A stretch of DNA of 64,000 nucleotides from assembly GCF_965214215.1 (NCBI RefSeq), contig NZ_CBDCBD010000003.1, positions 1,240,001 through 1,304,000 of the forward strand, in the 5' to 3' direction. The stretch's first letter is position 1. Each line of letters begins with the position of its first letter. The stretch comes from Poriferisodalis sp965214215 (GTDB lineage: Bacteria > Actinomycetota > Acidimicrobiia > Acidimicrobiales > Poriferisodalaceae). Below the pieces are notes generated by a model. It was not told the origin of the DNA, made no database searches, and saw only the letters and a program-made list of their open reading frames with translations. The position numbers were made by a program, and so were the translations under genes. Shown here piece after piece: positions 23,940 to 32,329 of the stretch.

Positions 23940-24808
23940 CGGCCGCTCATCGGGTCGACAACGACGGCCTCAAGCTCGCCCTCTTCGAGGAGGGTGCCGG
24001 TCCCGACGTGCTGTTCGTCCATGGCCTCGGGAGCGCGGCCGAGATATGGGACGACGTCGTGGCCGACCTCGCTGATCGGTATCGGTGTTGGCGGCTCGAC
24101 CTCCGCGGCCACGGCGCGTCCGACCGAGCCGACCGCTACCTGCAGTCGGGCTACGCCTCCGACGTCGCGGCGGCGCTCAACCACATCGGCCGACCGGCGG
24201 TCGCGGTCGGCCATTCGCTCGGCGGCAGCGCGATCACCGGCGTCGCCTCGGAGGGCCACCCGCTCCTGCACGCGGTCTACATCATGGACAGCACGCTGGT
24301 TCGACGGCCGGGTGCGCAAGCGACGACGACTGGCGTGTTCGTTCGGATCGCCGAGATGCTGCACGAGTACCAGGCCGCGGGCCGGCCGGTCGACGACTAT
24401 GTCGCCTGGCTCGCGAGCCAGCCGTACCCGGGAGGGGTCACGGTCGGCGAGGCGTTCACGCCTGAGCGCCTTCGGGGTCGCGCCGAATCACTGTCGCTCG
24501 TCGACGTCGGTGCGATCGAGGCAACGATCGCGGGCTACCCCGATGAACCGCCCCGCGCCCCTGCGTTCGTAGTTCCAACTCGGGTCGCCGGCGCCGATCC
24601 TGCGCTCGGTGGCTCGTTCACCGACGGGCAGCTGGCGGGCGTGCTTGAGCACACACCCGGACTCGAGTTCCGGCGCTTCGAGGGTGTCGGTCATCCAATG
24701 ATGATGGTGCAGGGGTTTCGCGAACCAATCGTGGCCGACCTCGTCGAGTTCCTCGATCGCATGTCCGGGCCTCTGCCGCAGCGGCGTACAGTCGCCTCTC
24801 ATGACTGA
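23936..24808 (+). CDS. Alpha/beta-hydrolase
   Basis: The 290-residue protein has the oxyanion region FVHGLGSAAEIWDD, the strand LDLRGHGASD, the nucleophile elbow GHSLGG (Ser near residue 93), and the late catalytic His in FEGVGHPMMM. This is the classic fold of esterases, C-C bond hydrolases of meta-cleavage pathways (MhpC-like) and epoxide hydrolases. No signal peptide. In this context it may hydrolyse an aromatic ester or a ring-fission product. It overlaps the MarR gene by 8 bases, so regulator and enzyme are coupled. Confidence 0.85.
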   Translation: MTAAHRVDNDGLKLALFEEGAGPDVLFVHGLGSAAEIWDDVVADLADRYRCWRLDLRGHGASDRADRYLQSGYASDVAAALNHIGRPAVAVGHSLGGSAITGVASEGHPLLHAVYIMDSTLVRRPGAQATTTGVFVRIAEMLHEYQAAGRPVDDYVAWLASQPYPGGVTVGEAFTPERLRGRAESLSLVDVGAIEATIAGYPDEPPRAPAFVVPTRVAGADPALGGSFTDGQLAGVLEHTPGLEFRRFEGVGHPMMMVQGFREPIVADLVEFLDRMSGPLPQRRTVASHD

Positions 24809-25328
24809 GGTCGACGCCGGGGCCGTCCGCAACCTGCCCGAGACGCTCGAGCGTGTGCTCGGGCGTCGGATTCACGCTTTCAGCAACCGGATCCAGGCCA
24901 GCTTCTACAAGCGCACCGAGCAGCCCTTCGGCATCAGCCTCCCCGAGTGGAGGGTGCTACGCAGTGTGGTGTTCAAGCCCGGCCAGGCCCGAGCCGATGT
25001 GGCCGCGGACGAAGCGATCCATGTGATGAATGTGAGCCGGGCCGTCGCAGCGCTGCGCAAGAAGGGGCTCATCGAGGTGTCGCCCGATCCGGCCGATGGA
25101 CGCCGAAGCCTCCTCACCGCGACGCCTCTGGCCGAGGAACTCGCTGCTGACATGATCCGGCGTGAGGCGCTGATGTACGAGCACGTCTTCTCGTGTCTCG
25201 ACGAAGACGAGCGCGGCCGACTCGACGACCTCCTCAGCCGGGTCAACGAATTCGTCCGCACCTCTGAGCTGCCGCCACCGCCCGACGGATCCCGCGATTG
25301 GGCGGCGGTGTTTTCCGACCTCGACTGA
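24801..25328 (+). CDS. MarR-family regulator
   Basis: A 175-residue protein with a MarR winged helix: ISLPEWRVLRSV, then IHVMNVSRAVAALRKKGLIE as recognition helix and SPDPADGRRSLLTATPLAEE as the wing (DxR motif). Dimerisation helices flank it. It probably senses a phenolic ligand and represses nearby genes. It follows the alpha/beta hydrolase with an 8-base overlap and is 142 bases before the ABC importer. Which of the three palindromes upstream of that importer it might bind, if any, is not determined. Confidence 0.88.
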   Translation: MTEVDAGAVRNLPETLERVLGRRIHAFSNRIQASFYKRTEQPFGISLPEWRVLRSVVFKPGQARADVAADEAIHVMNVSRAVAALRKKGLIEVSPDPADGRRSLLTATPLAEELAADMIRREALMYEHVFSCLDEDERGRLDDLLSRVNEFVRTSELPPPPDGSRDWAAVFSDLD

Positions 25329-25351
25329 CAACTCACCTCGACTGACGACTC

Positions 25352-25366
25352 CTAGTCCTCGACTAG
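25352..25366. promoter_or_regulatory. TetR-type operator upstream of the importer
   Basis: CTAGTC and GACTAG separated by CTC, the same core as at 14576-14596 and 17812-17832. First of three stacked operator-like sites before the gene at 25470. Confidence 0.7.
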
Positions 25367-25369
25367 AAT

Positions 25370-25381
25370 ATTGTTGACAAT
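25370..25381. promoter_or_regulatory. GntR-type operator upstream of the importer
   Basis: ATTGT and ACAAT separated by TG, matching the core of the 48117-48140 and 9709-9722 palindromes. It starts 4 bases after the TetR-type site. Confidence 0.6.
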
Positions 25382-25414
25382 CTCGGCGCGGGGGCGGGCT
25401 ACTATCCTGAACCA

Positions 25415-25426
25415 TCACGATCGTTA
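25415..25426. promoter_or_regulatory. TAACG-type operator upstream of the importer
   Basis: On the minus strand it reads TAACGATCGTGA, matching the consensus TAACG-NN-CGTKA. It lies 44 bases before the start codon. Confidence 0.6.
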
Positions 25427-25469
25427 CGAATGTGCGGCGTGGTTTGACGAGGGGACCCTTGGAGGGGAC

Positions 25470-27227
25470 ATGACCAAGAAGTGGATGCGGCTGCTCGCAG
25501 CGCTGCTCGCTATCTCGCTTGTCGCCGCATCATGCGGCGGCGACGATGACGACGATGCAGTTGGCTCCGACGCCGCGACTGACGAAGCCGGTGCCGATGC
25601 CGATGCCGATGCCGACGACGCGGCCGATGCCGACGACGCGGCCGATGCCGACGACGCGGCCGATGCCGACGACGCGGCCGAAGAAGACGACCACGACGCG
25701 ACCGAAGCCGAAGACGTCGGCAATGTCGAGATCGACGAGTCCGCCAATTGCGCCGCAGCGGTCGAGCTCGAGGTCGGCGACTACGCCCCGAGCGGTCACG
25801 CCGACGTCGGCATGGGATTCATCCTCACTGGTGGATTCAACCCGCACAACAACCAGGCGCCTGCAGCTTTCGCCTACTACGGCTGGGTGTACGAGGGTCT
25901 GGTCCGCCAGGACGGAGTCACGGGCGCCATCGTGCCGTGGCTGGCCAAGTGCTTCGAGATCTCCGAAGCCGGCGACCAGATCACGTTCTTCCTGCACGAG
26001 GGCGTGACCTTCCACGACGGGACCCCGTTCAACGCTGACGCCGTCATTGCGAACGTCGAGTTCATCCAGACCGCCGGTCCGCCCGAGGTTCTTCCGCCGG
26101 TCGCGGGTCAGCTGGCCAGCGTCGAGAGCGTCGTGGCCGTCGACGAGTACACGGTGCAGTACAACCTGAACGCCCCGAGTGCTGCGCTGGTCCTCAGCGG
26201 CCTCATCCGCAACTCGGGCTTCATGGTGTCGCCCAACTCGCTCGGCAGCGCCATCGCCAACCCGTCGGGCACCGGGCCCTACGCGGTCGACAGCGAGTCC
26301 GAGGATCACACCGATATCAATCTCGCCGCGTTCCCCGACTACTGGCAGCCCCAGCTGGTTGGTTTCGAGACGGCCAACATCCAGGGCGGTCTCAGCGCTC
26401 AGGCCCGCCTCGACGGTCTCATCGCCGGTCAGTTTGACATCGCCACGATCAACAACAACGAGCAGGAGCTTGTCCCCGCCTTCAGCGCGAACACCACCGT
26501 CCGCATCGGCTTCGTCGTTGCCGATTGGCTGGGAGAGCAGATCCCGCAGCTGGCGAACAGGGACGTTCGTTGTGCCATGGCAGCCGCCCTCAACCGAGTC
26601 GGGATCCAGGAAGCCGGCGGCAACGCCCCGGAGTCCGCGATCAAGCAGTTTGCGGTCAGCCCGACCGACTATGCCTACATCGACGACCTCGACTCGCCCG
26701 ACTTCGACCTCGAGCTCGCCCAGAGCCTGATGGACGCCAGCGGCGAAGAAGGATTCGAGTTCACGAACGGTCACCTGCCCGCTGGCTTCTGGCCCGTCAC
26801 CGCCTCGGCCTGGGCTGGTGCGCTCGCCGAGATCGGCATCACCATGAACAACGAAGCCCTCGACCCTCCAGGCGCCGGTGAGATGTTCGCCCGTCTGGCC
26901 CGGGCCCAGCACCCGGTGCAGATCGTGGCCTACAACGAGCCCAACGCGCTGATGTCGCTCATCGCCCGCACTGGTACCGGTTTCCTCAACCCGTCTGGCG
27001 TCTCGCCCGACGGCGTGGTCGAATTCGTTGAGGCGGCGAAGAGCAAGACCTTCGAAGACGGAGAGGCCGACGTGGCTGCCGCCTTCAAGATCATGATCGA
27101 AGAGTGCATCTTCATCATCAACCACGCACTGACCACGACGATCGGTCATCAGGAGGACATCACCGGTCTCCAGCACACTCAGGGCATCCCTGTCTCGTTC
27201 TGGCCGCACGGTGTGCGTAAGGGCTGA
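25470..27227 (+). CDS. ABC importer substrate-binding lipoprotein (family 5)
   Basis: ATG at 25470 with GGAGGGG just upstream. The 585-residue protein has a lipoprotein signal with lipobox LVAASC, a highly acidic linker made partly of a perfect 18-bp DNA repeat (ADADDA units), and a DppA/OppA-like fold: FLHEGVTFHDGTPFNADAVI, GTGPYAVDSESE and a late NEPNALMSLIARTGTG region. It captures a substrate outside the membrane for the permeases and ATPases that follow. Family 5 proteins bind peptides, opines, nickel or sugars. Its promoter carries operators shared with aromatic-catabolism genes, so an aromatic or conjugated substrate is possible. Confidence 0.9.
   Translation: MTKKWMRLLAALLAISLVAASCGGDDDDDAVGSDAATDEAGADADADADDAADADDAADADDAADADDAAEEDDHDATEAEDVGNVEIDESANCAAAVELEVGDYAPSGHADVGMGFILTGGFNPHNNQAPAAFAYYGWVYEGLVRQDGVTGAIVPWLAKCFEISEAGDQITFFLHEGVTFHDGTPFNADAVIANVEFIQTAGPPEVLPPVAGQLASVESVVAVDEYTVQYNLNAPSAALVLSGLIRNSGFMVSPNSLGSAIANPSGTGPYAVDSESEDHTDINLAAFPDYWQPQLVGFETANIQGGLSAQARLDGLIAGQFDIATINNNEQELVPAFSANTTVRIGFVVADWLGEQIPQLANRDVRCAMAAALNRVGIQEAGGNAPESAIKQFAVSPTDYAYIDDLDSPDFDLELAQSLMDASGEEGFEFTNGHLPAGFWPVTASAWAGALAEIGITMNNEALDPPGAGEMFARLARAQHPVQIVAYNEPNALMSLIARTGTGFLNPSGVSPDGVVEFVEAAKSKTFEDGEADVAAAFKIMIEECIFIINHALTTTIGHQEDITGLQHTQGIPVSFWPHGVRKG
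25608..25679 (+). repeat. 18-bp in-frame tandem repeat, four units
   Basis: GATGCCGACGACGCGGCC occurs four times without change inside the linker of the binding lipoprotein. It encodes a repeated DADDAA unit. Perfect copies suggest recent slippage and possible length variation between strains. Confidence 0.85.
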
Positions 27228-27252
27228 TCCAGCCCGCGCGCTGAACGACTGA

Positions 27253-27285
27253 GAGGGTCCCGGGCCGATCGGGCCCGGGACCCTC
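27253..27285 (+). terminator. Strong intercistronic hairpin
   Basis: A perfect 14-bp GC-rich stem (GAGGGTCCCGGGCC and its complement) with a 5-base loop lies 25 bases after the binding-protein stop and 45 bases before the first permease. There is no T tract. It probably attenuates or stabilises the message so that more binding protein than permease is made. Confidence 0.65.
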
Positions 27286-27329
27286 GTCGTTCACGTTAGA
27301 TAGCGTCGGTTCGGAGGGGGACTTCGCGA

Positions 27330-28286
27330 ATGGCGAAATACATCGGCTTCCGGCTGCTGGCGACAATCCCGCTCATGTTCGCGATCGCGGTGGTGACCTT
27401 CCTCATCGCGGTCGCGATGGAGGCCAACGGCTCGATCGCCATCCAGGTTTGTGGGGAGGGTGCCACGCCGGAGTGTGTGAGTGCCGTCGAGGAGAACCTG
27501 GGGCTGGACGATCCGATTCCCGTCCGTTTCATTCAATGGCTGGGCGACGTCGTAAGCGGCGATCTCGGGGCGTCGTTGCTCGACAAGAACGCCTCCGTCG
27601 CCGGTCTCATCGGTGAACGCATCTGGGCCTCGGTCAGCATCGTCGGGTTCAGCTTGGTCATCGGCATCACCATTGGGATGGTGATGGGAATCGTGGCGGC
27701 GATCCGCCCGGGCGGACTGCTTGATCGCTCGCTGTCGGTCGTTGCCGCCAGCGTCATCGCGGCGCCCGGCTTCATCATCGGCATGATGCTGTCGTGGGGG
27801 ATCGCGATTGAACTCGGCTGGCTCGACCCCATCGGGTACACGCCTCTCAGCGAGTCGGTCACTGGGTGGTTCACGTCGATCCTCCTGCCCGCCACCGCCC
27901 TCGGCATGCCGACCATCGCCATCGTTCAGCGCCAGCTGCGGAGCTCGATGGCCAACGCACTTCAGTCCCGCTACGTGCTCGCGGCGCGGGCCCGCGGGGT
28001 CGGTCGCGCGCCATTGATCCGTCGGCATGCCCTCCCGAACGCGATGGTTCCGACCATCACCGTGTTCGGCTTCCGGGCGGCTGCCGCGATCGGGCTGACG
28101 ACCGCGGTCGAGATCGTGTTCGGCATCCGCGGCATGGGCGAATTGCTGGTGACAGCGATCCTCAACCGCAACGTCACGGTGCTCCAGGGCGGGATGCTGA
28201 TCGTCGGCCTCGTTGTGGCCGTTGTGAACCTCCTGGTCGACATCAGCTACGGCTTCTTGAACCCGAAGGTGAGGCTCGCGAAGTGA
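27330..28286 (+). CDS. ABC importer permease (DppB type)
   Basis: The 318-residue membrane protein begins with the N-terminal segment of DppB/OppB permeases (RLLATIPLMFAIAVVTFLIA). It has about six hydrophobic helices and the EAA-loop region ARARGVGRAPLIRRHALPNA that contacts the ATPase. It forms the transmembrane channel with the permease part of the next gene, which it overlaps by 4 bases (GTGA). Confidence 0.92.
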   Translation: MAKYIGFRLLATIPLMFAIAVVTFLIAVAMEANGSIAIQVCGEGATPECVSAVEENLGLDDPIPVRFIQWLGDVVSGDLGASLLDKNASVAGLIGERIWASVSIVGFSLVIGITIGMVMGIVAAIRPGGLLDRSLSVVAASVIAAPGFIIGMMLSWGIAIELGWLDPIGYTPLSESVTGWFTSILLPATALGMPTIAIVQRQLRSSMANALQSRYVLAARARGVGRAPLIRRHALPNAMVPTITVFGFRAAAAIGLTTAVEIVFGIRGMGELLVTAILNRNVTVLQGGMLIVGLVVAVVNLLVDISYGFLNPKVRLAK

Positions 28287-30214
28287 CTGCAGCCCCGTCG
28301 GCCGCTCAATCTCCGCGACGGCGCTTCTGGGGCCGGATGTTCAAGAACCCGCTCGGGATCTTCTCGATGATCTGGTTCGTAATCCTTCTCATCGCGTGGG
28401 TCTGGCCCGAACTGCTCGCCACGCAAGATCCGCTCCAGCAGGACGTCACCCTCCAGCGGCTGTTCGAGGGTCCGAGCCGCGATCACTGGCTGGGCACCGA
28501 TCAGCTCGGTCGCGATTGGTACAGCCGGGTGATCTTCGGCGCCGGCTACGCCTTCCGCTCCATCCTGATCGCGATGACGATTGCCGTCGTGGTCGGCGTC
28601 CCGCTCGGACTTTTCTCGGGTTGGCGAGGCGGGCGAATCGACCGGGCGATCATGTGGGTCAACGACGTCTTGTTCTCGTTGCCGATCATCCTGCTCGCGA
28701 TGGCGGTGATCATCATCCTCACGCCGTCGCTCGACAACGCGATGATCGGTGTCGGCATCGCGATGTCGACCCGCTTCACCCGACTCACCCGGGCGGTGAC
28801 GCTGCAGGAGAAGGAAGAGCTCTACGTCGACTCGGCCCGGATAACGGGGTTGTCGACTCCGACGATTCTCGCCCGCTACATCGCGCCGAACCTGTTGTCA
28901 TCGCTCATCGTTCAGGCGGCCATCATCTCGGGCGCCATCATCTTGATCGGCGCCACGCTGAGCTTCCTCGGGATCGGCGCGAGTCTCGACGACCCCGACT
29001 GGGGCGTCATGTTGAACCGCTCCCGTGAGCTGTTCCGGGTGGAAGGCGTCTGGCAGGTCGTTCCGCCTGGGATGGCATTGATCTTGACGGTGCTGTCGTT
29101 CAACCTGCTGGGTGATGCGATCCGCGACGCAATCGGTCGCGACTCGAGCAACAACGCTCTCTCGATCACGAAGCGCACAGCGGTCACCGCAGCAACAACA
29201 CCGCACGCCACCGGTCCCGATGTTGTGTTGTCGGTCCGTGACATGGACGTCGAGTTCCCCGGTCAGAGCGGACAGGTGAGCCAGATCCTCCAAGGAGTGT
29301 CGCTCGAAGTGCGCGCCGGCGAGACGCTCGGCGTGGTCGGCGAATCCGGTTCGGGCAAGAGCATGACCATGCTCTCGGCCCTCGGTCTCACGCCCGCGCC
29401 CGGACGAATGACGCGCGGCAGCGTTCAGTTCGGCGGCCGTGATGTCACGAACCTCACCGAGTCGGAGTGGCAAGCCATCCGGGGCAAGGACGTCGGCGTC
29501 ATCTTCCAAGAGCCGATCGCGGTCCTGAACCCGGCGATCAAGGTCGGTCGACAGATCGCCGAGCCGTTGATGATCCACTCGAACCTCAACAAGAAGGCTG
29601 CGCTCCAACGGGCGGGCGAACTTCTCGCTGAGGTTCGAGTGCCCGACCCGGTCCGTCGCCTCGACCAGTACCCCCACGAGTTCTCCGGAGGTATGGCGCA
29701 GCGGGTGGGCATCGCCATGGCGCTGGCATGCGAGCCGAAGCTGCTCATCGCCGACGAGCCGTCGACTGCGCTCGACGTCACTGTGCAGGGCCAGATCCTC
29801 GACCTGATGGCTGAGGTGCAGGAGCGGCACAAGATGGCGATCATTCTCATCACCCACGACCTCGGCGTGATCGCCGAAGCCGCCGATCGCGTGCTCGTGA
29901 TGTACGGCGGGCAGGTCGTCGAGACGGCGTCGGCCGACGATGTCTTCTACCGCCCCAAGCACCCCTACAGCCGTGCCCTGCTCGACACGATGCCACAGAG
30001 CCACGATGGCCACGGCGAGCTTCCGGTGATCCGCGGCATGGTGCCGTCGGCGACCGCGTGGCCGCAGGGCTGCCGCTTCGCTCCCCGCTGCGATTTTGTT
30101 ACCGACGCCTGCACCAACGACATGCCCACGCTTGAGACCATCGGCGGCGACCTCGTGCGCTGCATCCGGCACGGCGAGTTCCAACTCGTGCCCGCAGAGG
30201 AGGTGCAGGCGTGA
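28283..30214 (+). CDS. ABC importer permease-ATPase fusion (DppC-DppD type)
   Basis: A GTG at 28283 overlapping the previous stop opens a single 643-residue frame. Residues about 1-290 are a DppC-type permease (HWLGTDQLGRDWYSRVIFGA, then an EAA region ARITGLSTPTILARYIAPN). From about residue 310 comes a full ATPase: Walker A GESGSGKS, signature FSGGMAQR, Walker B LLIADEPSTALD, H-loop THD, and the C-terminal oligopeptide domain with four Cys near CRFAPRCDF. Normally these are two genes. There is no stop between them, and the link is an ordinary polar segment. Confidence 0.9.
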   Translation: MTAAPSAAQSPRRRFWGRMFKNPLGIFSMIWFVILLIAWVWPELLATQDPLQQDVTLQRLFEGPSRDHWLGTDQLGRDWYSRVIFGAGYAFRSILIAMTIAVVVGVPLGLFSGWRGGRIDRAIMWVNDVLFSLPIILLAMAVIIILTPSLDNAMIGVGIAMSTRFTRLTRAVTLQEKEELYVDSARITGLSTPTILARYIAPNLLSSLIVQAAIISGAIILIGATLSFLGIGASLDDPDWGVMLNRSRELFRVEGVWQVVPPGMALILTVLSFNLLGDAIRDAIGRDSSNNALSITKRTAVTAATTPHATGPDVVLSVRDMDVEFPGQSGQVSQILQGVSLEVRAGETLGVVGESGSGKSMTMLSALGLTPAPGRMTRGSVQFGGRDVTNLTESEWQAIRGKDVGVIFQEPIAVLNPAIKVGRQIAEPLMIHSNLNKKAALQRAGELLAEVRVPDPVRRLDQYPHEFSGGMAQRVGIAMALACEPKLLIADEPSTALDVTVQGQILDLMAEVQERHKMAIILITHDLGVIAEAADRVLVMYGGQVVETASADDVFYRPKHPYSRALLDTMPQSHDGHGELPVIRGMVPSATAWPQGCRFAPRCDFVTDACTNDMPTLETIGGDLVRCIRHGEFQLVPAEEVQA

Positions 30215-31275
30215 GCGGGTCCGCGTTCTTCGACGTCGACGACCTCCACGTTCACTTCGCCTCGCGCGCCAAGCTGTTTCGCGAGACGCCGCCGCCGGTC
30301 AAGGCGGTCAACGGCATCAGCTTCTCGATTGAGCCGGGCAAGACCTTCGGGCTCGTCGGCGAGTCGGGCTCCGGCAAGTCGACGGTCGCCCGCGCGATCC
30401 TGCAGCTCGTCGATGTGCACGCCGGCACGATCCGTCTCGACGGCGACGACGTCACCAACGTGCCCCGCCCGAAAGAGCTGGCTTTCCGTAAGAAGGTTCA
30501 GGCCGTCCTTCAGGATCCCTTCTCGTCGCTCAACCAGGTCCACCAGACCCGCAGGATCATCGGCGACGGCATCACCCGTCACTTCGGGATCAAGTCCGGC
30601 CCCGAACGCGAGCAGCGGATCATCAACCTGCTCGACGAAGTCGGCATGTCGACCGAGTTCCTCGATCGGTACCCCTATGAGATGTCGGGTGGTCAGCGGC
30701 AGCGGGTGTCGATTGCGCGCGCCCTCGCCGTCGAACCCGAGTTGATCATCGCTGACGAGGCCACGTCGGCCCTCGATGTGTCGATCCAATCGCAGGTGAT
30801 CAATGTGCTCCAGCGGGTCCAGGCCGAAACGGGCGTGGCATTCCTCTTCATCGGCCACGATCTCGAAGTCGTGAAGCATGTGAGCGACGACGTCGGCGTC
30901 ATGTACCTCGGCTACCTCGTCGAGCAGGGCGATGCTGACGCCATCTACGAAGGGCCGACGCACCCGTACTCCGAGATGCTGGTCGCGTCGATCCCGATGC
31001 CCAACCCGATCATGCAAGCCAGTCGCCGCGAGCTACGGCAGTCGTTCAACAACGACGCTGAGCCGCCGTCGCCGGCGCGAATGCCGCCGGGCTGCCCGTT
31101 CGAGAACCGGTGCCCCGTCGCCCTGGACATCTGCCGTGAGGAGATGCCCGCACCCAGCCCCGCCCATCACGGCGGCCAGGTGCGATGCCACCTCCATACG
31201 TCGGGGCCCGAGCTCGGCGGGGAGTCGGTCGTCGAGTACATCAAGACCGAGGCGCGCGGCCAGGTCGCGCTCTGA
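30211..31275 (+). CDS. ABC importer ATPase (DppF type)
   Basis: The 354-residue protein has Walker A GESGSGKST, signature MSGGQRQRV, Walker B LIIADEATSALD and H-loop GHDLEVV, with the oligopeptide-type C-terminal domain (CPFENRCPVALDIC). It starts inside the preceding stop (4-base overlap) and completes the importer: two permease domains and two ATPase domains plus binding protein. The ATPase energises uptake from the cytoplasmic side. Confidence 0.92.
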   Translation: MSGSAFFDVDDLHVHFASRAKLFRETPPPVKAVNGISFSIEPGKTFGLVGESGSGKSTVARAILQLVDVHAGTIRLDGDDVTNVPRPKELAFRKKVQAVLQDPFSSLNQVHQTRRIIGDGITRHFGIKSGPEREQRIINLLDEVGMSTEFLDRYPYEMSGGQRQRVSIARALAVEPELIIADEATSALDVSIQSQVINVLQRVQAETGVAFLFIGHDLEVVKHVSDDVGVMYLGYLVEQGDADAIYEGPTHPYSEMLVASIPMPNPIMQASRRELRQSFNNDAEPPSPARMPPGCPFENRCPVALDICREEMPAPSPAHHGGQVRCHLHTSGPELGGESVVEYIKTEARGQVAL

Positions 31276-31418
31276 GCGACGTCGAGTCGGCAGATCGTTC
31301 AGAGGAAGCGCCAATAGGTGAACCCTTCCGTTGTCGCACCAGTCGTTTCCCGCTCTTGTTCGCTGTCGCTCACGGGCCGCTCGGGCCACGGCTTCGCCTA
31401 TCGGCTCAGCCTCTCATC

Positions 31419-32315
31419 GTGACGGTGCACTCGTTGCTCGAGTCGTCGTGGGAGTGGGAAACGGTTGCCGGCCCGTTCTCATTCACCGAGGGCCCGGTGT
31501 GGGATGGCGAGCGGGTGATCTTCACCGACGTGCCGACGAGCCGGATACTGACCTTCGACCCTCGCACCGGTGAAACGGTGGTGCTCATCGACGGCACCGA
31601 GAAGGCGGTCGGCCTCGCGCTCGACGCCGACGGACGGTTGTACGGCTGTGTCGACGGTGGACGTCGCGTCGAGCGCTACGAGGCGGATGGTTCGCGCACG
31701 GTCGTCGCTGACCGATTCGAGGGCGCGCGCCTCAACGCCCCGAACGATCTCACGATCGGGGCCGATGGGCGGATCTGGTTCAGCGACCCGCGTTACCAGC
31801 CCGACAAGTCCGTGATGGAGCTCGATCACGAGTCCGTGCTGATCGCCGTTCCCGACGGCGACGGCTACCTGGTCGAGCGGGCGACGTTCGACACGACCCG
31901 TCCCAACGGCGTGTTGTTGAGCCACGACGAACGCACGCTCTACGTGGCCCAAACCCACATGCCGCCACCGGAGTCGTGCCGCGAACTCCGCGCGTACCCG
32001 ATCGGCGACGACGGCACCCTCGGTGACTACGAGGTGCTGTTCGACTTCGGCGACGATCGCGGCGTCGACGGCATGACGCTCGCACCCGATGGCTCGTTGC
32101 TGGCCGCTTGCGGTTGGCCGAAGGGCGGACGGGGCCCACGTGTCGCAGTATTCGCTCCCGACCACACCCACGTGCTCGACATCCCGACCGAGGTCAATCC
32201 GTCGAACCTTTGCTTCGGCGGAGCCGCGGGCCGCGACCTCTACCTGACTGATTCGGCCGGGTGCCTACGACGCATCACCAACCTGGTGAACGAGGACCTC
32301 AGCAGCCCCTGGTGA
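31419..32315 (+). CDS. SMP-30/gluconolactonase-like protein
   Basis: A GTG at 31419 is the likely start; upstream codons to 31185 overlap the ATPase gene in another frame. The 298-residue protein shows the six-bladed SMP-30 pattern: FTEGPVWDGERVIFTDV (metal Glu), NAPNDLTIGADGRIWFSDPR (metal Asn), TRPNGVLLSHDERTLYVAQT and GVDGMTLAPDGSLLAA (metal Asp). These enzymes open sugar or other lactones with one divalent ion. It may hydrolyse a sugar-acid lactone for the polyol pathway at 39-42 kb or a lactone from ring cleavage. Confidence 0.85.
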   Translation: MTVHSLLESSWEWETVAGPFSFTEGPVWDGERVIFTDVPTSRILTFDPRTGETVVLIDGTEKAVGLALDADGRLYGCVDGGRRVERYEADGSRTVVADRFEGARLNAPNDLTIGADGRIWFSDPRYQPDKSVMELDHESVLIAVPDGDGYLVERATFDTTRPNGVLLSHDERTLYVAQTHMPPPESCRELRAYPIGDDGTLGDYEVLFDFGDDRGVDGMTLAPDGSLLAACGWPKGGRGPRVAVFAPDHTHVLDIPTEVNPSNLCFGGAAGRDLYLTDSAGCLRRITNLVNEDLSSPW

Positions 32316-32329
32316 TCAACGGCGCCTGT

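Noticed and set aside
25608..25679. CRISPR-like or regulatory tandem repeat
   Set aside because: The 18-bp units have no spacers, are in frame and encode the acidic linker of a lipoprotein.
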